The notes: a model not told the origin generated them from the letters alone. A stretch of DNA of 64,000 nucleotides from Amphimedon queenslandica (GCF_000090795.2 NW_003546299.1:295446-359445); one strand, 5' to 3'. Shown: positions 1-12,012, counted from the stretch's first letter. Numbers and translations are program-made.

Positions 1-980
1 AATCTCACAGGATTTCAAGAAAGGTAGAAATAGCAGCGTAACATGTATCTACATATCTTTCTCTCCTTACCTGAGTTATAGGCACCTTTAAGCATTTTAT
101 GCATTGCCCCGTAAAAAGCTACTTGAATCAGCAGAGTCATTTTAGTATGCGTGGCACCATCTGTGAAAAGAGAAGGCATGAATATTGCTATACTTATGAG
201 CTCCTTCTCTTTCTCCTTTTCTCTCTTTCCTTCTCCTCTCACTTGGTCCTGGATAAGGCGATAGGACACAACCAGAAGTGTCTAAACTGATTCTAGTGTA
301 ACCAGGTTGGGGAGGGAGTATGTCAGGATGATCAATAGAAAACATGACAAATCCTAGTAAAGAGCAACAAAAATATAAAACCCCTGTCTTCCCATTCTCT
401 AATATAAAACCCCTGTCTTCCCATTCTTTCTAAGAGGAGTTGAATACCTGCTGTGCTGTCTGTTGTGAGACCAGGTGATATCCATGTCTTCATGGCTGCT
501 ATATCACGCTTCGACACACGAGGCAGTGGGGGCTGAAATTCATTGTATACAACAGTTGAATGAGGTTCACCTAAACAATAATAATAACGATTAATAATGT
601 TGTTTTACAGTGTATTTGTGAATGCATGACGTATAAATGCGTTTTTACTAATGACAATATTAATGTGATAAACCTGGTAGTTCTTCCACTAGTAGCTCAT
701 TCCTGAAAATGTAGTCCAACTGAATGTAATGAAAAGGATGATAATCATACTTTTAACATGCTCTTCCTTACTTTCCCTCCATCTTTAGTACTGAGTCGCA
801 GGAACTGAAACACATTTGTGGGATCAGCCGGTAAAGTTCCCTCAATTTTAATGACAGCATGACCTCTACTGCTTCTACCAAACCTGGCCCTTGCTACAGT
901 GACACCATCTTTTGTATCTGAATGTGACCATACTATTGTCTTTACTTTCTGACAAAGGTTCTGCCATTGCTATAAGAGAT

Positions 981-1075
<95 letters not shown>

Positions 1076-2556
1076 CAGTGACATTAACCATGATAACAAC
1101 TGAGAGACAACAGTGATAACAATCACTTCTTGTATTCGCACAACAAGATGACATATGCTGAATTGCTTATGGTCATAAAATAACATCATGTAACAATGAC
1201 TCTCTCACTTGTATTCTCCATGAAGGACTCTCATAACAGGTTCTTTTCTCTTGTACAGACAGGCCCACGTCAGGGCCTACATGTTGTGAAGATCCCTGAG
1301 GTGTGGCTCCAGTGCCTGCCCCTTCCTCCATCATATCATCATCAAGCTCATCAATCAGTTCTTCGTCTGTTAGTTCTTCACGATTTAACCTGTGATACAC
1401 AAGAATGTAGCATGCAGATACACAGACTGGTATACAGATAAAGTTTAACAATTAAGGTATATAGTAGCATACCGTCTATCTGGAAATTTTTACTGTGATT
1501 TAAATTTTACTGGATTAGAATTTCGCAAAAAATTAGATTACCCGTATAATTACATGCCACATTCAATAATACATGACACAGTCTTATTTAGTAAAAATTA
1601 AGTCACAGCACAATTTTAAACTGCAAAAATTTCCTACCACACTAATTTCCTGATCTACGGTATTTTAAAGTAGATAGTAACCATACTTCTAGTAACCACA
1701 CTTCTTGTATAGAAGGAAAGGCTATGCAGAAAATGTGTTACTAGTATTAAGTAGCAAGACTGGTAAAATCCACTCATAAGTGTACTCCATCATACTGTAT
1801 GTGTCTAAAGCCCAACATCCACTATGGCAACTTTGTTGAAAGCAACTTTGTGGTTACTTTGATGTATGTCAACTTTGTAACCAAAAGTAGAACAGTGTTC
1901 TACTTTTGACAACAAAATTTCTTTTGATTTCAACAAAGTTGCCTAATGGATGTTGGGCTTTACCTTTCAGCATCAGGTAATGTGTAAGAAGTTGGTTCAT
2001 CAGGTTCAAGTGATTTTTGTCCATCAGTCTTCTCTCCACCTTTTCCTCCTCCTCCTCCTCCTACTAGTGAGTCCTCTAGTGGTGGATCCATAGACTCACT
2101 GACACTTCTCCTCTCCTTTAGTTGCTGCAACTGAAAGAGAGAGAGAGAGGGGGGGTTAACTCTTCTCCCTCACAAAGAAGAAGATACAACAGAACAGAAA
2201 GAGAGAGTGAGAGTGAGAGTAAACTGAACAAGTGTTAAGCTTTAAATAGAGGACACAGAGGACAAACACTGAGATAAAGGAAGTGAAGAGGTTGGACGCC
2301 TGTACCTTGTCTTTATACCTCATGGCAAACACTTTGTTGACGGTTTGTCTTCTCCGATGTACTTGCTCTGGGACGCCCTCGATGGCAGCATCAATAACAG
2401 CTATCCATTCTTGCATAGCAAGTTTATCAGCTGGACACGTATATGGTATTGGTAAGGGAATACAATGTGATATGAGTATCAAGCAAAAACATGACATTTA
2501 AACTACTTATAAATATCCAATATCCTTATAATAATATAGCAAGTATTATTATACTC

Positions 2557-2605
<49 letters not shown>

Positions 2606-3317
2606 TAATAAAAATAATAATAATAATATACTCTTTTACTACTCTCAACAGGCCAAGGGAGTTGACTTACAGCAGCTAATGTAATAAGTCCGAGTGGCAC
2701 CGTCTTCCAACAGTGGACCAACAGCAAAGCAGTTGGAATGAGATTTCGAGTTATCTTCCAGCGGTCTGGTACAATCTTAAGAGGGAGGGCAAAGAATTAA
2801 ACGTACACGTAAAAATTACAAGAGAATGCTTTACGATAATTATAGTGATTAAAAGAACACTTTTATTTAATACCACACAGAAGAATGGCTCTTATATCAG
2901 CATTATCATTGGTATTATTACAAGCAGCAGAGTTTGTATATTATCAACTTACAAGTGACATTTAAGTGTACATAGCCAGCTGGTATCTTATCCTTATGAC
3001 TCCTGTTGTGTTCATAATAAAGAGGAATAGGAGCTGAGCTATGAGAGACTCACCTGTAATACTCTAATGTAATGGAGGGGCCTCTTTTAACGAGGCGGAA
3101 CCATCTTTTTCTCCAGTTAGTCCTACCAAACATGGCAGTCCCACTCTCCTTCACTGCCCATCCCTCGTGCAGGACCTCCCCACTATCTATTGAAGGTTAT
3201 ATAGCAAGTCAAATATGATCCGTTAATACAGGCACTACCTTTGCAGACTTCACGACTGTCTGAGAAAGAGCGCCGTCTTTTTGGAAGCGAAAATCTCTTT
3301 GCAGAGGCAGACGCCAT
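1..3317 (-). CDS. PH-START domain protein, 3' end cut by window edge
   Basis: Multi-exon gene read right to left. Exon 1 (start ATG at 3317) encodes MASASAKRFSLPKRRRSF and splices near 3242 to an exon (about 3054-3187) opening a PH domain (GWAVKESG..NWRKRWFRLVKRG). PH strands follow near 2945-3050 and 2680-2755 (NCFAVGPLLEDGATRTYYIS). The C-terminal PH helix ADKLAMQEWIAVIDAAIEG is near 2320-2430. A Gly-rich acidic linker (about 1963-2131 and 1260-1388) leads to a START domain: WQNLCQKVKTIVWSH (about 780-975), LDYIFRNELLVEELPG (about 676-750), VYNEFQPPLPRVSKRDIAAM (about 450-545), FSIDHPDILPPQPGY (about 240-350) and THTKMTLLIQVAFYGAMHKM (about 70-170). START domains bind lipids or sterols and PH domains often bind phosphoinositides, so a lipid transfer or sensing role is inferred. 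The architecture resembles CERT but the sequence is not clearly orthologous. The last START helix and the stop lie off the window. Confidence 0.8.
990..1072. repeat. (GA)n/(GATA)n microsatellite
   Basis: Intronic GA run with five GATA units in the middle. Leu/Ser-rich minus-strand ORFs over it are artefacts. Confidence 0.95.
1806..1962. mobile_element. 157-bp foldback element (MITE-like) in PH-START gene intron
   Basis: Left arm taaagcccaacatccactat then ggcaactttgttgaaa; right arm tttcaacaaagttgcc then taatggatgttgggcttta. Near-perfect inverted arms of about 36 bp, with a second central palindrome aaaagtagaacagtgttctactttt. Non-coding. Confidence 0.85.
2557..2628. repeat. (AAT)n microsatellite
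   Basis: AAT repeat with AAAAT interruptions in an intron of the PH-START gene; Ile- or Tyr-run ORFs over it are artefacts. Confidence 0.95.
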
Positions 3318-3378
3318 GTTAAAGTAGAAGTGGCTATTGAGCCAGCCACACCCATTATTAATTAAGTTCTCTTGAACA
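3318..3378. promoter_or_regulatory. shared divergent promoter, PH-START gene / PICK1
   Basis: Only 61 bp separate the two inferred start codons on opposite strands, so 5' UTRs and core promoters must overlap unless transcription starts inside the neighbouring gene. No TATA box is evident. That the two genes share one promoter is inference. Confidence 0.5.
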
Positions 3379-6300
3379 ATGGCGTATTCAGTAACACTGG
3401 AGAAAGGAAAGAATAACATGATAGGGATCAGTATAGGCGGTGGTGCTCCTTTCTGCCCTGTAGTATACATTGTACAGGTACGTATAGTCTGTTATCACCT
3501 TGTTTCTTGTACTAAATCATTGTGAACAACACAATACTTGTAGTCTTTTGTCTTCACTTCCTCTTTCTTATTTTCTAGTTATTTCATCGCACTCCTGCTT
3601 ATGAAGATGGTTCCTTATGTCCTGGGGATCAGTTGGTTTCCATTAATGGAACTTCACTGGTTGAGTACACACGGAAACAAACTGCCGATCTCATTCAGTC
3701 AAGCCAAGTACGTTAATACTTCATTTTGTTCGAATCATTGTTTTTCATTTTTCAGGGAACAGTTCATATCACGTTCAATCGTATTCATCCACCGAAAGAA
3801 AAGAGTTTAGATATTTGTGAGTTTTAATTTGCTCAAATAATAATAATAATAGCATACATGTACATGTATGCGCTCTGTACTATAAAAATGATTGAGAATC
3901 TATAATGTTGTTTTTTATTTCAGCAATGAAGAAGCTAAAGCATAAGATAGTTGAAAAGATGAAGGAGAGCACTGCAGACACACTTGGAATAACAAGAGCA
4001 GTCCTTGTTAATGGTAAGAGCAGAAGGAAATTTTAATTGCAAGTATTTTAGTCCTGGATCTATTCTAAAATATGATGTACTTTATCCATTAGATAAGTTG
4101 CTAAAGAAGTTGGATCACCTTGAGCATACATCTAAAGTCTGTGCAGGTATAAGCCGGTGATGCTTATTAATGCATGAGTATTGGACTCTTGATGCTACTA
4201 GGTATTGCTTTTAATGCAAGAGATGTCATCATTCAAGTGAAGGGACTAGCAAGAGGACATCATAGTCAGATAGAGCAATAATTACATTATGCAGTCTTTA
4301 TATGCGTTTATGTAGATATGAGTAGTGTGTTCAATAATATTGGTGTTTATGAACCACATACTGATGCCAGTGTTGCTTTTGCTAATTTTGGTGCAGCTCA
4401 CAAGTTAGTTTTGTCTCTCTCCATCTTCCTTCATTTCTCATTCCTCTTCCATTGCTTAGGAGCATGGCTGAAGAAGGAGACAAGCTAGTATCCAGAGTTG
4501 GACCTGTTAGTTTTATGTGCATACACATGTAGTCATTAAATTTTATAAATTGTACTTTGTAGATGCTTAAAGATCTTCGTACATTCTTAACAAAGGTTAA
4601 TACTTATTTTTAAATTGTAATAAAATCTAATAGATGTAATGTTTTTAAAATGTAGGGGGGATTTCTGACTCATTTTTTAGAAAAAACCATGGGCTATAAT
4701 AGCCTTGGGTGATTTTCAGAATTTTGAAATTTTCTTAAAATTGCCGTAACTCAAAAAATTGAAGTTGGAATCAGCTCAAACTTTCTACATGGCATAAAGA
4801 CATCAATATGCATGAGAAAATGTAATAAAAATTTGTGGTGATTTTGGAGCCATTTTTTGAAAAAACCATGGGCTATAGCCTTGGGTATTTTTTAGGTTTT
4901 TGACATTTTCTTAAAATGGCCGTAACTTGAAAAATTGAAGTCAGAATCACCTCAAACTTTCTACACAGCATAAGAACATCAATATGTATCAGAAAATGTA
5001 ATAAAAATTTGGGGTGATTTCGGAGCCATTTTTTGAAAAAAAAACCATGGATTATAGCCTTGGGTATTTTTTAGGTTTTTGACGTTTTCTTAAAATGGCC
5101 GTAACTTGAAAAATTAAAGTCAGAATCACCTCAAACTTTCTACACAGCATAAGAACATCAACATGTATTAGAAAATGTAATAAAAATTTGAGGTGATTTT
5201 GGAGCCATTTTTTGATAAAAAACCATGGACTATAGCCTTGGGTATTTTTTAGGTTTTTGACATTTTCTTAAAATGGCCGTAACTTGAAAAATGAAGTCAG
5301 AATCACCTCAAACTTTCTATATAGCATAAGAACATCAATATGTATCAGAAAATGTAATAAAAATTTGGGGTGATTTCGGAGCCATTTTAAAAAAAAACCG
5401 TGGGCTATAGCCTTGGGTAATTTTCAGAATTTTGACATTTTCTTAAAATGGCCGTAACTTGAAGAATTGAAGTCAGAATCACCTCAAACTTTCTACACAG
5501 CATAAAGACATCAATATGTATCAGAAAATGTAATAAAAATTTGGGGTGATTTCGGAGCCATTTTTTGAAAAAACCATGGGCTATAGCCTTGGGTATTTTT
5601 TAGGTTTTTGACGTTTTCTTAAAATGACCGTAACTTGAAAAATTAAAGTCAGAATCACCTCAAACTTTCTACACAGCATAAGAACATCAACATGTATTAG
5701 AAAATGTAATAAAAATTTGAGGTGATTTTGGAGCCATTTTTTGAAAAAAACCATGGGCATAGCCTTGGGTATTTTTTAGGTTTTTGACATTTTCTTAAAA
5801 TGGCCGTAACTTGAAAAATTGAAGTCATAATCACCTCAAACTTTCTACACAGCATAAGAACATCAATATGTATCAGAAAATGTAATAAAAATTTGGAGTG
5901 ATTTTGGAGCCATTTTTCAGAAAAAGCCATGGGGCCTTTGCTTTTTTCAAAAATTGGCTTTTTTTAGAAATTCTCATAACTCAAAAATTATTTGTCAGAA
6001 TCAGCTCTTTTTACATAACATAAGGACTATAGTTTTATACCTCTTTTTTACTATAGGCTGTCCCCGATACTAAGCTGACCATCAAAAAATATCAAAGTGC
6101 CAAGTTTGAGTTTCTAGTAAGTTCCTTGATGAACTGATGATCATGATAAACTTTATTGCTACTCTTTATTGCAGTCGTACTGTTTGAAGGTGAAAGAGAT
6201 GGATGATGAGGAATACGAATGCAATGTAAGTATTTTTGTACACCTGCTAGTCTCTTTATGCGCTACATCTGCAGCACATTGGACAACCATTGCCTCGTGT

Positions 6301-6838
6301 GATGACTGGGAACTACGAATACAGAGTTTTGCTTAGATGCCGTCATGCTACAAAAAGGAAGTTTATGAAACTTCGTTCGGACGTTTTGGTAAAACTTCAG
6401 CTATTGGACAACAAAAGAGGTACAGTAATGTGTGCATGGATTATGGTGGGCTTGTACATACTTGGTTTTCACTCAGATATCGCTTTGCATGTCGCATTTT
6501 GATGCACAGGTTTCACTTAGTAAAGTATTCATATTTTTTTAATAGTACAAGATCTGGCATTTCAGCTTGAGAGGTTGATTGGTGGCATGTATGTATACTG
6601 CAGACAGAGTTACAATGTACTCAAGCCTGCCTGTGTCTTTCCCATTGAAGTACAGTTGCAGCTAGAAGAGAAGCAGGGCCCCATTGGAATGGAGGAGGGA
6701 GAGAGAGGCACAGCTACTCTGACAGAGGTTAAGAAAAAAGATGATGATGACGTTCCGCTACTTGATCTTCCTGCAGAAGAAGCGAAAAAAGAGGAAGGAG
6801 AGAAAAAAGAGGAAGTAGTTGATCTCATATCAATTTAA
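3379..6838 (+). CDS. PICK1: PICK1: PDZ-BAR domain protein
   Basis: Thirteen exons resolved by GT-AG junctions: 3379-3477, 3579-3707, 3756-3816, 3924-4013, 4093-4146, 4202-4264, 4316-4403, 4460-4505, 4563-4595, 6057-6116, 6175-6225, 6275-6419 and 6546-6838. The N-terminal PDZ has IGISIGGGAPFCPVVYIVQ and GDQLVSINGTSLVEYTRK. An arfaptin-homology (AH/BAR) domain follows, with near-identical PICK1 signatures such as SYCLKVKEMDDEEYECN and TGNYEYRVLLRCRHATKRKF. The acidic C-terminal tail ends VVDLISI. Known family role: PICK1 dimerises through its BAR domain on curved membranes and binds C-terminal peptides of PKC-alpha and receptors through PDZ, steering their traffic. The exon 5-7 region (BAR helix) is the least conserved, and the exon 6 donor (GTCAGA) was chosen to keep frame. 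The ~1.46-kb intron 9 is filled by a satellite. Confidence 0.95.
4655..6050. repeat. ~177-bp satellite array in PICK1 intron 9
   Basis: Seven clear units plus a decayed eighth. The marker gccttgggt recurs at about 4702, 4878, 5057, 5235, 5410, 5586 and 5762, giving steps of 175-179 bp. Each unit carries aaaccatgggctatagcc, ttcttaaaatggccgtaact, cagaatcacctcaaac and cataagaacatcaat. Units 3 and 6 share private variants (gacgttttc, aaaattaaagtc, catgtattag), which suggests a three-unit block was duplicated. Short ORFs here are repeat-derived and not genes. Confidence 0.95.
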
Positions 6839-7322
6839 CAATAATTTATTATTCATTCTTATTATTCCATTCATTCATTCATTCAGTATACCAGACTCAG
6901 TAAACAGGCCATACTTACAAATTCACTTTTGTTCACTTTAACTTTCTTTGTTATTTTTGATACTGCAAGGAGTTTTAAAAAAAACAGCAACACGATGTTT
7001 TGAGCTGTTGTTTATGCACAGCATTGCTGACTTCAAAATGGTTGTGTTTATGCACCCCCTAATGATCCCGCCCTGACTATAATAGTACATGCACATATTG
7101 GTTTTAACTTTAATAAGTGTATAACATAGCTCACCAATGATACCATACAGTTTAAACTGTCTGTGTTTGTGCAAATAACCAATTTTTTCAAAATTATTTT
7201 AATCATTCAAGTAGTCTAGAGCTACACAAATCAAACAATAATTAAAGACATGTTCCTTATATAATATAATTGATATACATTAATAAGACATTGTTCAAGT
7301 TCACACACATAATGAGTAAGTC
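6839..7322. other. intergenic, no gene seen
   Basis: AT-rich spacer between the converging 3' ends of PICK1 and the first CD225-like gene. It has a short cattcattcatt run after the PICK1 stop. No coding exon, RNA gene or transposon end was recognised. Confidence 0.6.
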
Positions 7323-8119
7323 TCATCCATAGTAGTAGTAGTAGCGATAGCTAGATCCACTGTAGCGATAGTAGTAATACCTGCTGCCACTGCTAGATCC
7401 ACTACCACTGCTAGATCCACTGTAGTAATAATACCCGTTGCCAGATGCAGAAGATGCAACAGAAGTAGATATGGTAATGATATACACAATGAAGATAACA
7501 ATGGATGTTATAATGGCAATGATGTTTAAAGCAAGTGACATCCTGCCAAGTGTTTTAGCCTGTGTAGGGTTTCCATTGTTATCCATCTGCTTAGCCTATT
7601 TATATTTAAAAAAATTATAAGTAGCATATTCTTGTATAGTTGCAATATACCATTATGGAAAAGACCAATGCAAGGATTGTACAAGGTAGTACAATAAGTC
7701 CGCAACAAAAGAAGAACAAGCAAAAAGTATTCAATATAGTTGACAGTGTGAAATAGTAGTCCTTATTCCTGTTAACCACTACTGGCTGTGTAATGATTAT
7801 TCTCTCCTGAAGAAAAAATTAAAATAACTAAAAACACAGTATTATGGCTTATCTACTGTTGTTGGTGGAGGTGCTTGTTGTACAAATTGAACCGGTGGCT
7901 GTTGGAATATTTGAACTGGAGCATGTTGTTGCTGCATTACTGGCATTTGTCCTTGCACATGATGAGCAGGAGATCTCTGCATAGCAGGTGAGGGTACTTG
8001 CAATGTGTTTCCTTCAAATTGCTTGGTAATACCAGGCTGCTCATAAGGAGGAGGTTTAGCTACAGAAAAACATACAATTAACTTGGGCTAGATAATCATG
8101 CATTTATACCTTCATCCAT
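7323..8119 (-). CDS. CD225/dispanin-like two-TM protein, type A
   Basis: Four exons: a 10-nt first exon (8110-8119, MDE), a proline/glutamine-rich exon (about 7842-8061, beginning AKPPPYEQPG), the first membrane segment (about 7630-7810, YYFTLSTILNTFCLFFFCCG), and a last exon (7323 to about 7592). The last exon carries the conserved short loop, a second membrane segment (SLALNIIAIITSIVIFIVYI) and a Tyr/Gly/Ser-rich tail ending RYYYYYG. The layout (Pro-rich N-terminus with a PPPY motif, TM, short loop, TM) matches the CD225/dispanin family, which includes IFITM and PRRT proteins. PPPY is a known ligand for WW domains of NEDD4-type ubiquitin ligases. Its loop (MDNNGNPTQAKTLGRMS) is the most divergent in the array. 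Function in this organism is unknown. Confidence 0.8.
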
Positions 8120-8419
8120 ATTTAGGGATCACCACTAGTGTTTTATGCTATCTTATGGGCCTAAGACTGCATGCACTGTCACTTATATACGAAATCAGTT
8201 CTAGGTGTGTCTATTTCTCTAAAATAACTGGAAAGGAAGATACGTAGTTCAAATATTGAAGAGGTATGAAAGAACAAACAGCAGTGCAGTTCAGAAATTA
8301 AGATGTTTTTATTATGAAAATAATGAACAGCATAGCAGATCAATCTATTTATTGAAAAGAATGATTAAAAAGTACTTTGAAAAATTAATGTTCTTTTTGC
8401 TAAAGAAAAGTCTCAACTC

Positions 8420-9649
8420 TCACTTGTAGCAATTATATGTATAAGAAGAATAGTAGTAGTTATAATAAAGGGAGCAAGAACTACTAGGAGTAGAAGTTTG
8501 GCTAGAATAGACCACACTTGCAATCATAATAATCACAATCATAATGCCAATAGCACCAGTGATCAGTCCTCCAATACTGCATCCAAGTGACCAGCGAGAA
8601 TGTACCCGAGCAGTTTCCATGTCACCATGAGCTTCAGCATCACGGGCCTACAATCATGACATGGATATTAGAAAAGAATAAAGCATGCGCTTTATACAAA
8701 GAGAAGCATAAAACCAGCTTACCATGCTAGAGAAAATGATGGCTGGAATAGTACACAAGAGTGCAGACCATGACCCAGTGATAAAGCAAAGAACAGTGAC
8801 AGTAACAGAAAGAGTCAAATAATGATCACCAACATCATGATGAATGGCAGTAGTAGCAATTGTAGGAGTTGGCTGAGAACTGACAACAACAGCACTGTTG
8901 TTTGTCTAGAAAATTGAAGGTAATTTTTAATTAAATTTTGCATCAGTTGGTATGTACATATTGACAGTGCATATATGTATTCACCTGTTTTTGAGGTTCA
9001 GAGATAGGAGTGTATCCATAATCATCCTGAGATTTATCAGAGAGTGGATCCTCACCTAGGAAAAATATAAAGATTATATTGCAGATGAGAGAGAAAGAAA
9101 GGAGAGCAAATGGAAGGAACTAAAATGTGTAGATGTATACCCACAGTAACTCACTTTTAAAGTTTTGTGGAGCAGGTGCATACCCTCTAGGCTGTGGTTG
9201 GTAATTCTATAAGTATAAGGACAACATAACAAACCATACAAAATATTGCCTTACTTGGAGTGGGTAACCTACAAAGAAGAAGAAAGAAACCATGATGCCT
9301 TTGCTAAAGATGCTAGATGTTCTTTTGTTTGTTGTGATTGGTGTTAATAGCTGTATAAATTACATTATATTAAGCTTCTAGTGTTCTGAATTTATAAACA
9401 AAGCTAACACATAAGAGTCTTTTTGCTGTACATTTATCACACTGAGATAAAGATATGTTACAAACAAGCATGCTTTAAGTTCTAGTCTACATTGTATATA
9501 TATCTAAAGCCCCAACACTGAGGCAACATGTTGCTAGCAACATTTGTGATTATGATACTTTGATCAGAGAAAAAGAATATGTTCTATTTTTACAACAAAA
9601 ACAACATTACAATTTGATAAATACATCAATGTGTCTCACCAGAGTCCAT
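8420..9649 (-). CDS. CD225/dispanin-like protein, type B copy 1
   Basis: Six exons. A 10-nt exon (9640-9649) and a 14-nt exon (9255-9268) together encode MDSGYPLQ. Then come NYQPQPRGYAPAPQNFK (about 9153-9209), a short acidic exon with DYGYTPISEPQKQ (about 8985-9056), TM1 (about 8724-8906, YLTLSVTVTVLCFITGSWSA), and the last exon (8420 to about 8647). The last exon has ARDAEAHGDMETARVHSRWS, TM2 (GGLITGAIGIMIVIIMIASV) and a Tyr-rich tail ending YTYNCYK. The loop 'DAEA.GD...A...SR.SLGC.IGG' is the CD225 signature. The N-terminus has several PxxY-like and YxP motifs but no PPPY. Membrane protein of unknown role; the frame is intact. Confidence 0.85.
9505..9620. repeat. decayed inverted-repeat element in type B copy 1 intron 1
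   Basis: Begins taaagccccaacactgaggcaac and runs through gttctatttttacaacaaaa. It resembles one half of the 1806-1962 element (taaagcccaacatccactatggcaac and gttctacttttgacaacaaaa). The equivalent stretch in copy 2 (about 11423-11540) is nearly the same, so the insertion predates that gene duplication. Confidence 0.55.
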
Positions 9650-9925
9650 GGTTTCTCTTTTAGTTTGAGTGATTAGCTGAACTTGACTTAGCAAGAAGTA
9701 TGATTCACTTTGCCCAACAGCTCCTGGATTTAGACAACTAAATGTTTTTTGGGCCCCGGGGGATTGGAATTTTATTTGATTGTTGAATCCTTTTAAATTC
9801 AATTTAATTTGGATAACAATGAAGGAGTTCTGTTGTTATTAGCCTATAATTGAAAATTTAAATGTACATTTTAGATCTAATTTTTTGCAGATTCACAACA
9901 GATAACCAGTGCAAGAACTGTGCAC

Positions 9926-10045
9926 TTCAAATTGTTTGGCAATGCCAGCAGGTTGCGGGTAAGGAGGAGGTTTAGCTACAGGAATACATGCAATTGATTT
10001 AGACTAACCGTCATCATACAATTTTACCTTCATCCATATTTAGGG
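9926..10045 (-). pseudogene. relic of type A exons 1-2
   Basis: Minus strand carries ATGGATGAAG plus a donor (about 10030) and an acceptor followed by AKPPPYPQPAGIAKQFE, then runs into a stop after about 27 codons. No membrane exon follows before copy 2-derived sequence ends. This matches the first two exons of the intact type A gene at 7842-8119. Confidence 0.75.
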
Positions 10046-10337
10046 ATCACCACTAGTGTTTTATGCTATCTTATGGACCTAAGACTGCTCGCACTGTCAG
10101 TTGTATAGGAAATCAGTTCTGGGTGTGTCAATTAACTCAATTTCTTTAACTGAAAGCAAGATAATTTTGAAAAGGTGTAAAAGAGCAAACAGAGGTGGAG
10201 TTAAAAAAGTAAACATAAAAAATTGGGATAAAACAACACAGTATATCAATCAAACTAATGAAATTATAAAGAAAAAACTAAAAAAAATTATTGTTCATCA
10301 TTTCATTATTGTCACAAAAGAAAAGTCCATTGAGCTC

Positions 10338-11581
10338 TCACTTGCAACTGTATGTATAAGAAGAATATTGGTAATTATAATAATGGGAGCAAGTATGAAT
10401 AGAAGAGGAGGATCTAGAATGGACCACGTTTAAACTTATCCAAACAATCACCATGGCAATGGCAATTAAACCAGTGACCACTCCTCCAATGTTGCATCCA
10501 AGTGACAAGCGAGAATTTCGCTGTGCACCCTCAATGTCACCACGAGCTTCAGCATCACGAGCCTATAATCATGATAATTATAAGGAATAATTTGAAAGCT
10601 TAACACTTGCATTAGATCTACTGTATAACTTTGAACATTACTATGTCTGCTATACACTACAAAGGAAAGCAAATCAACTTACCTGTATAGAGAAAGCGAT
10701 GGCTGAAGCAGTACAAAAGAGTGCAACCCATGGCCCACAAATAAAGCAAAGAACAGTGAGGACAATAGACAAAGCCAAATAATGATCACCAACATCACGA
10801 CGAATATTGGTAGCAATTGTAGGAGTTGGCTGAGAACTGACAACAATAGCACTGTTGCTTGTCTAGAAAATTGAAAGTGATTTTTAATTGAATTTTGCAT
10901 CAGTTGGTATGTACATATTGACAGTGCATATATGTATTCACCTGTTTTTGAGGCTCAGAGATAGGAGTGTATCCATAACCATCCTGAGGTTTATCAGAGA
11001 GTGGATCCTCACCTAGAAAAAATATAAAGGAGAGCTAATAAAAGGAACTAGAATGCAAAGATGTACCCACTTTTAAAGTTTTGTGGAGCAGGTGCATACT
11101 CTGTAGGCTGTGGCTGGTAATTCTATAAGTACAAGGACAACATAACAAACCATACATATGCAGAGTATTGCCTTACTTGGAGTGGGTAGCCTACAAAAAA
11201 GAAGAAAGAAACCATGATGACATTGTTAAAGAAGTGTCTAGATGTTCTTTTGTGTGATTGGTGTTATATAGGTATATAATCAAGCTTCTATCGTCCAGAA
11301 TTTATAAACAAAGCCAACACATAAGAGTATTTTTGCTGTACATTTATCACACTGAGATAAAGATCTATGTATGTTACAAACAAGCATGCTTTAAGTTCTG
11401 GTCTACATTGTATATATATATCTAAAGCCCCAACACTGAGGCAACATGTTGCTAGCAACATTTGTTAATATAATACTTTGATCTTGTGTCTAAGAAAAAC
11501 ATATGTTCTATTTTTACCACAAAACAACAAAAACAACATTACAATTTGATAAATACATCAATGTGTCTCACCAGAGTCCAT
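10338..11581 (-). CDS. CD225/dispanin-like protein, type B copy 2
   Basis: Same six-exon layout as copy 1, start ATG at 11581 in a 10-nt exon. The N-terminus is MDSGYPLQ then NYQPQPTEYAPAPQNFK (about 11075-11125). The acidic exon (about 10945-11015) has DGYGYTPISEPQKQ. TM1 (about 10681-10866) is YLALSIVLTVLCFICGPWVA. The last exon (10338 to about 10562) carries DAEARGDIEGAQRNSRLS, TM2 (GGVVTGLIAIAMVIVWISL) and a Tyr/Ser tail ending YTYSCK. All junctions keep frame, so it looks functional. It is split too finely to appear as a long ORF. Confidence 0.8.
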
Positions 11582-11879
11582 GGTTTCTCTTTTAGTTTGA
11601 GCGGTTGGCTGAACTTGACAAGTTGGCAAGAATAATTATGATTTACTTTCTCCAACAGCTTCTGAATCTAAACAGCTAAATCTTTTTGGGCCGTAGGGGA
11701 TTTTATTTGACTGGTGAATCCTTTTAAATTCAATTTAATTTGCATAAGAATGAAGGAATTCCGTTTTTATCCATATGCTGATTAGCCTATAATTTAAAAG
11801 TTTACAAGTACATAAATCTAGTAGATCTAATTTTTGTATTTGCATTATCCACTGCAACAAAAAATCAGTGCAAGAACAG

Positions 11880-12012
11880 TGCACTTCAAATTGTTTCTCA
11901 ATGCCAGGTTGCTCATAAGGACAAGGCTTATAAGCTACAGGAATACATGCAATTGACTGAGACTAAAACATCATGCATTTATTATACCAAGAGTACCTTC
12001 ATCCATATTTAA
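11880..12012 (-). pseudogene. relic of type A exons 1-2, second copy
   Basis: Minus strand keeps ATGGATGAAGGTAC (about 12004) and a downstream acceptor followed by a sequence like YKPCPYEQPGIEKQFE (about 11885-11937). The PPPY core is lost to PCPY and no membrane exons follow. It occupies the same place downstream of type B copy 3 as the relic downstream of copy 2. Confidence 0.7.

Noticed and set aside
875-1189. Ser-Leu-rich minus-strand ORF with apparent membrane segments
   Set aside because: Low-complexity (GA)n read on the other strand; only its far end overlaps the real START exon, in a different frame.
3727-3740. gttcgaatc motif resembling a tRNA T-loop
   Set aside because: Lies inside PICK1 intron 2 with no acceptor stem, anticodon arm or A-box in the right places.
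5697-5930. 77-aa minus-strand ORF in the PICK1 intron
   Set aside because: It lies entirely within the ~177-bp satellite and repeats with its period.
10101-10433. 110-aa plus-strand ORF
   Set aside because: Antisense to the tail of type B copy 2 and its 3' flank; Lys/Ile-rich from AT content.
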